Origin: Flavobacteriaceae bacterium TMED68
GTDB taxonomy: Bacteria; Bacteroidota; Bacteroidia; Flavobacteriales; Flavobacteriaceae
Direction: 5' to 3'
DNA: 7,189 bases
NCBI GenBank assembly: GCA_002167525.1
Contig: NHDV01000013.1
Span: 65,239-72,427 of the forward strand
Part shown: piece after piece, positions 6,693-7,189 of the stretch
How positions within the stretch are numbered: position 1 is the stretch's first letter
Layout of the letters: each line of letters starts with the position of its first letter
Translations under genes and position numbers: made by a program
Notes under the pieces: model-generated
What the model saw: the letters and a program-made list of their open reading frames with translations, nothing else
The model's database searches: none
What the model was told of the DNA's origin: nothing

Positions 6693-7189
6693 TTAAAGAT
6701 GTTTTTACCTAAAAATTTTTCAACTGCATCTACAGATATTGATTTTTTTTCAAAATATTTTAAAGCAGCCAATTTTTGATTTTCATTCGCATGAAGCTGA
6801 TTTAGTATGTTAGTTAAATGCATTTTCATATGGCCTTTTTGTATGCCAGATGTAATTAGAGAACGAAGAGCAGCAAAATTTTGAGCTAAACCTGCTACAG
6901 CGACTATTTCCATTAATTCTTCTGCACCAGGATTACCTAACAACTCTAGACACCAATTAGCCATTGGATGAAGTTTTGTAAGTCCACCGACAGTACCTAA
7001 TGAAATTGGTAGGGTAAGTTCCATACAAAATTTTTCATCCTTTATGTAAGCGTTACTTAATGATTTATATTCGCCTGAGCGAGCAGCATACGCGTGTACT
7101 CCTGCTTCAATAGCTCTAAAATCGTTACCGGTAGCAATTATCAATGCATCAACTCCATTCATTATACCCTTATTGTGAGTAACAGCCCT
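6689..7189 (-). CDS. mvaA: Class II hydroxymethylglutaryl-CoA reductase, C-terminal part (5' end beyond window)
   Basis: This enzyme interconverts HMG-CoA and mevalonate using NAD(P)H. The frame is open to the window edge: the 27 bases beyond the Met at 7160-7162 translate as RAVTHNKGI, joining MNGVDALIIATGND without a break, so that Met is internal and not the start. About 166 residues are visible, less than half of the usual 420-440. They include the catalytic lysine (THNKG) and the aspartate 16 residues later (ATGND), matching the spacing of K267 and D283 in the Pseudomonas mevalonii enzyme. The catalytic flap histidine is present in QKGHMKMH, about 113 residues after the lysine. LTLPISLGTVGGLTKLHP is the class II core region. 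The match is to the group often labelled 'degradative', but coupling to a GHMP kinase (4-base overlap) points to a biosynthetic role. Cofactor choice (NADH or NADPH) cannot be read because that domain is outside the window. The promoter also lies outside. Confidence 0.95.
   Translation of the reverse strand, partial: RAVTHNKGIMNGVDALIIATGNDFRAIEAGVHAYAARSGEYKSLSNAYIKDEKFCMELTLPISLGTVGGLTKLHPMANWCLELLGNPGAEELMEIVAVAGLAQNFAALRSLITSGIQKGHMKMHLTNILNQLHANENQKLAALKYFEKKSISVDAVEKFLGKNIFK

Noticed and set aside
6689..7162. Treating the Met at 7162 as the start of a short complete HMG-CoA reductase gene
   Set aside because: The frame continues without a stop to 7189 and encodes RAVTHNKGI, including the catalytic lysine, so the Met is internal and the gene is cut by the window edge.

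Overview
This window looks like part of a chromosome from a Bacteroidota bacterium, most likely an AT-rich flavobacterium (class Flavobacteriia). The evidence is the low GC content (about 30% by eye), the lack of clear Shine-Dalgarno sequences, a match to the Bacteroidota-type promoter element TAnnTTTG, and the protein families present. These include a PpiD-like foldase with flavobacterial sequence character, a 'GYDIA'-type GHMP kinase, and a class II HMG-CoA reductase. I see no mobile element, CRISPR array, tRNA or rRNA. The region reads as ordinary core chromosome, with seven genes filling almost all of it.

Positions 1-152 are a very AT-rich leader with no gene I can support; any gene entering from the left must stop by about position 18. 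It holds a plausible promoter (103-136). From 153 to 3588 on the plus strand is a tightly packed run of four genes: a secreted TPR-repeat protein (153-1544), a lipoprotein-type LptC for LPS export (1551-2120), a 64-residue two-helix membrane protein (2117-2311), and a CNNM/CorC ('hemolysin family') membrane protein with CBS domains (2311-3588). Gaps and overlaps are +6, -4 and -1 bases, so this is very probably one transcript with translational coupling. After a 96-base gap comes a 704-residue membrane-anchored SurA/PpiD-type peptidyl-prolyl isomerase (3685-5799), also on the plus strand. The common theme is the cell envelope: LPS transport, periplasmic protein folding, and ion transport or regulation.

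Two genes on the minus strand converge on this block: a GHMP kinase (5796-6692) and the 3' part of class II HMG-CoA reductase (6689-7189, truncated by the window edge). They overlap by ATGA and form a mevalonate-pathway unit for isoprenoid precursors. The reductase makes mevalonate, and the kinase probably phosphorylates a later intermediate, possibly phosphomevalonate. The two transcription units meet tail to tail with a 4-base overlap of coding sequence and no visible terminator.

I did not find an obviously new biological system. The most useful leads are the GHMP kinase as a candidate for an incompletely assigned mevalonate step, the coupled small membrane protein between lptC and the CNNM gene, and the lptC start, where a TTG codon is followed almost at once by a run of ten T.
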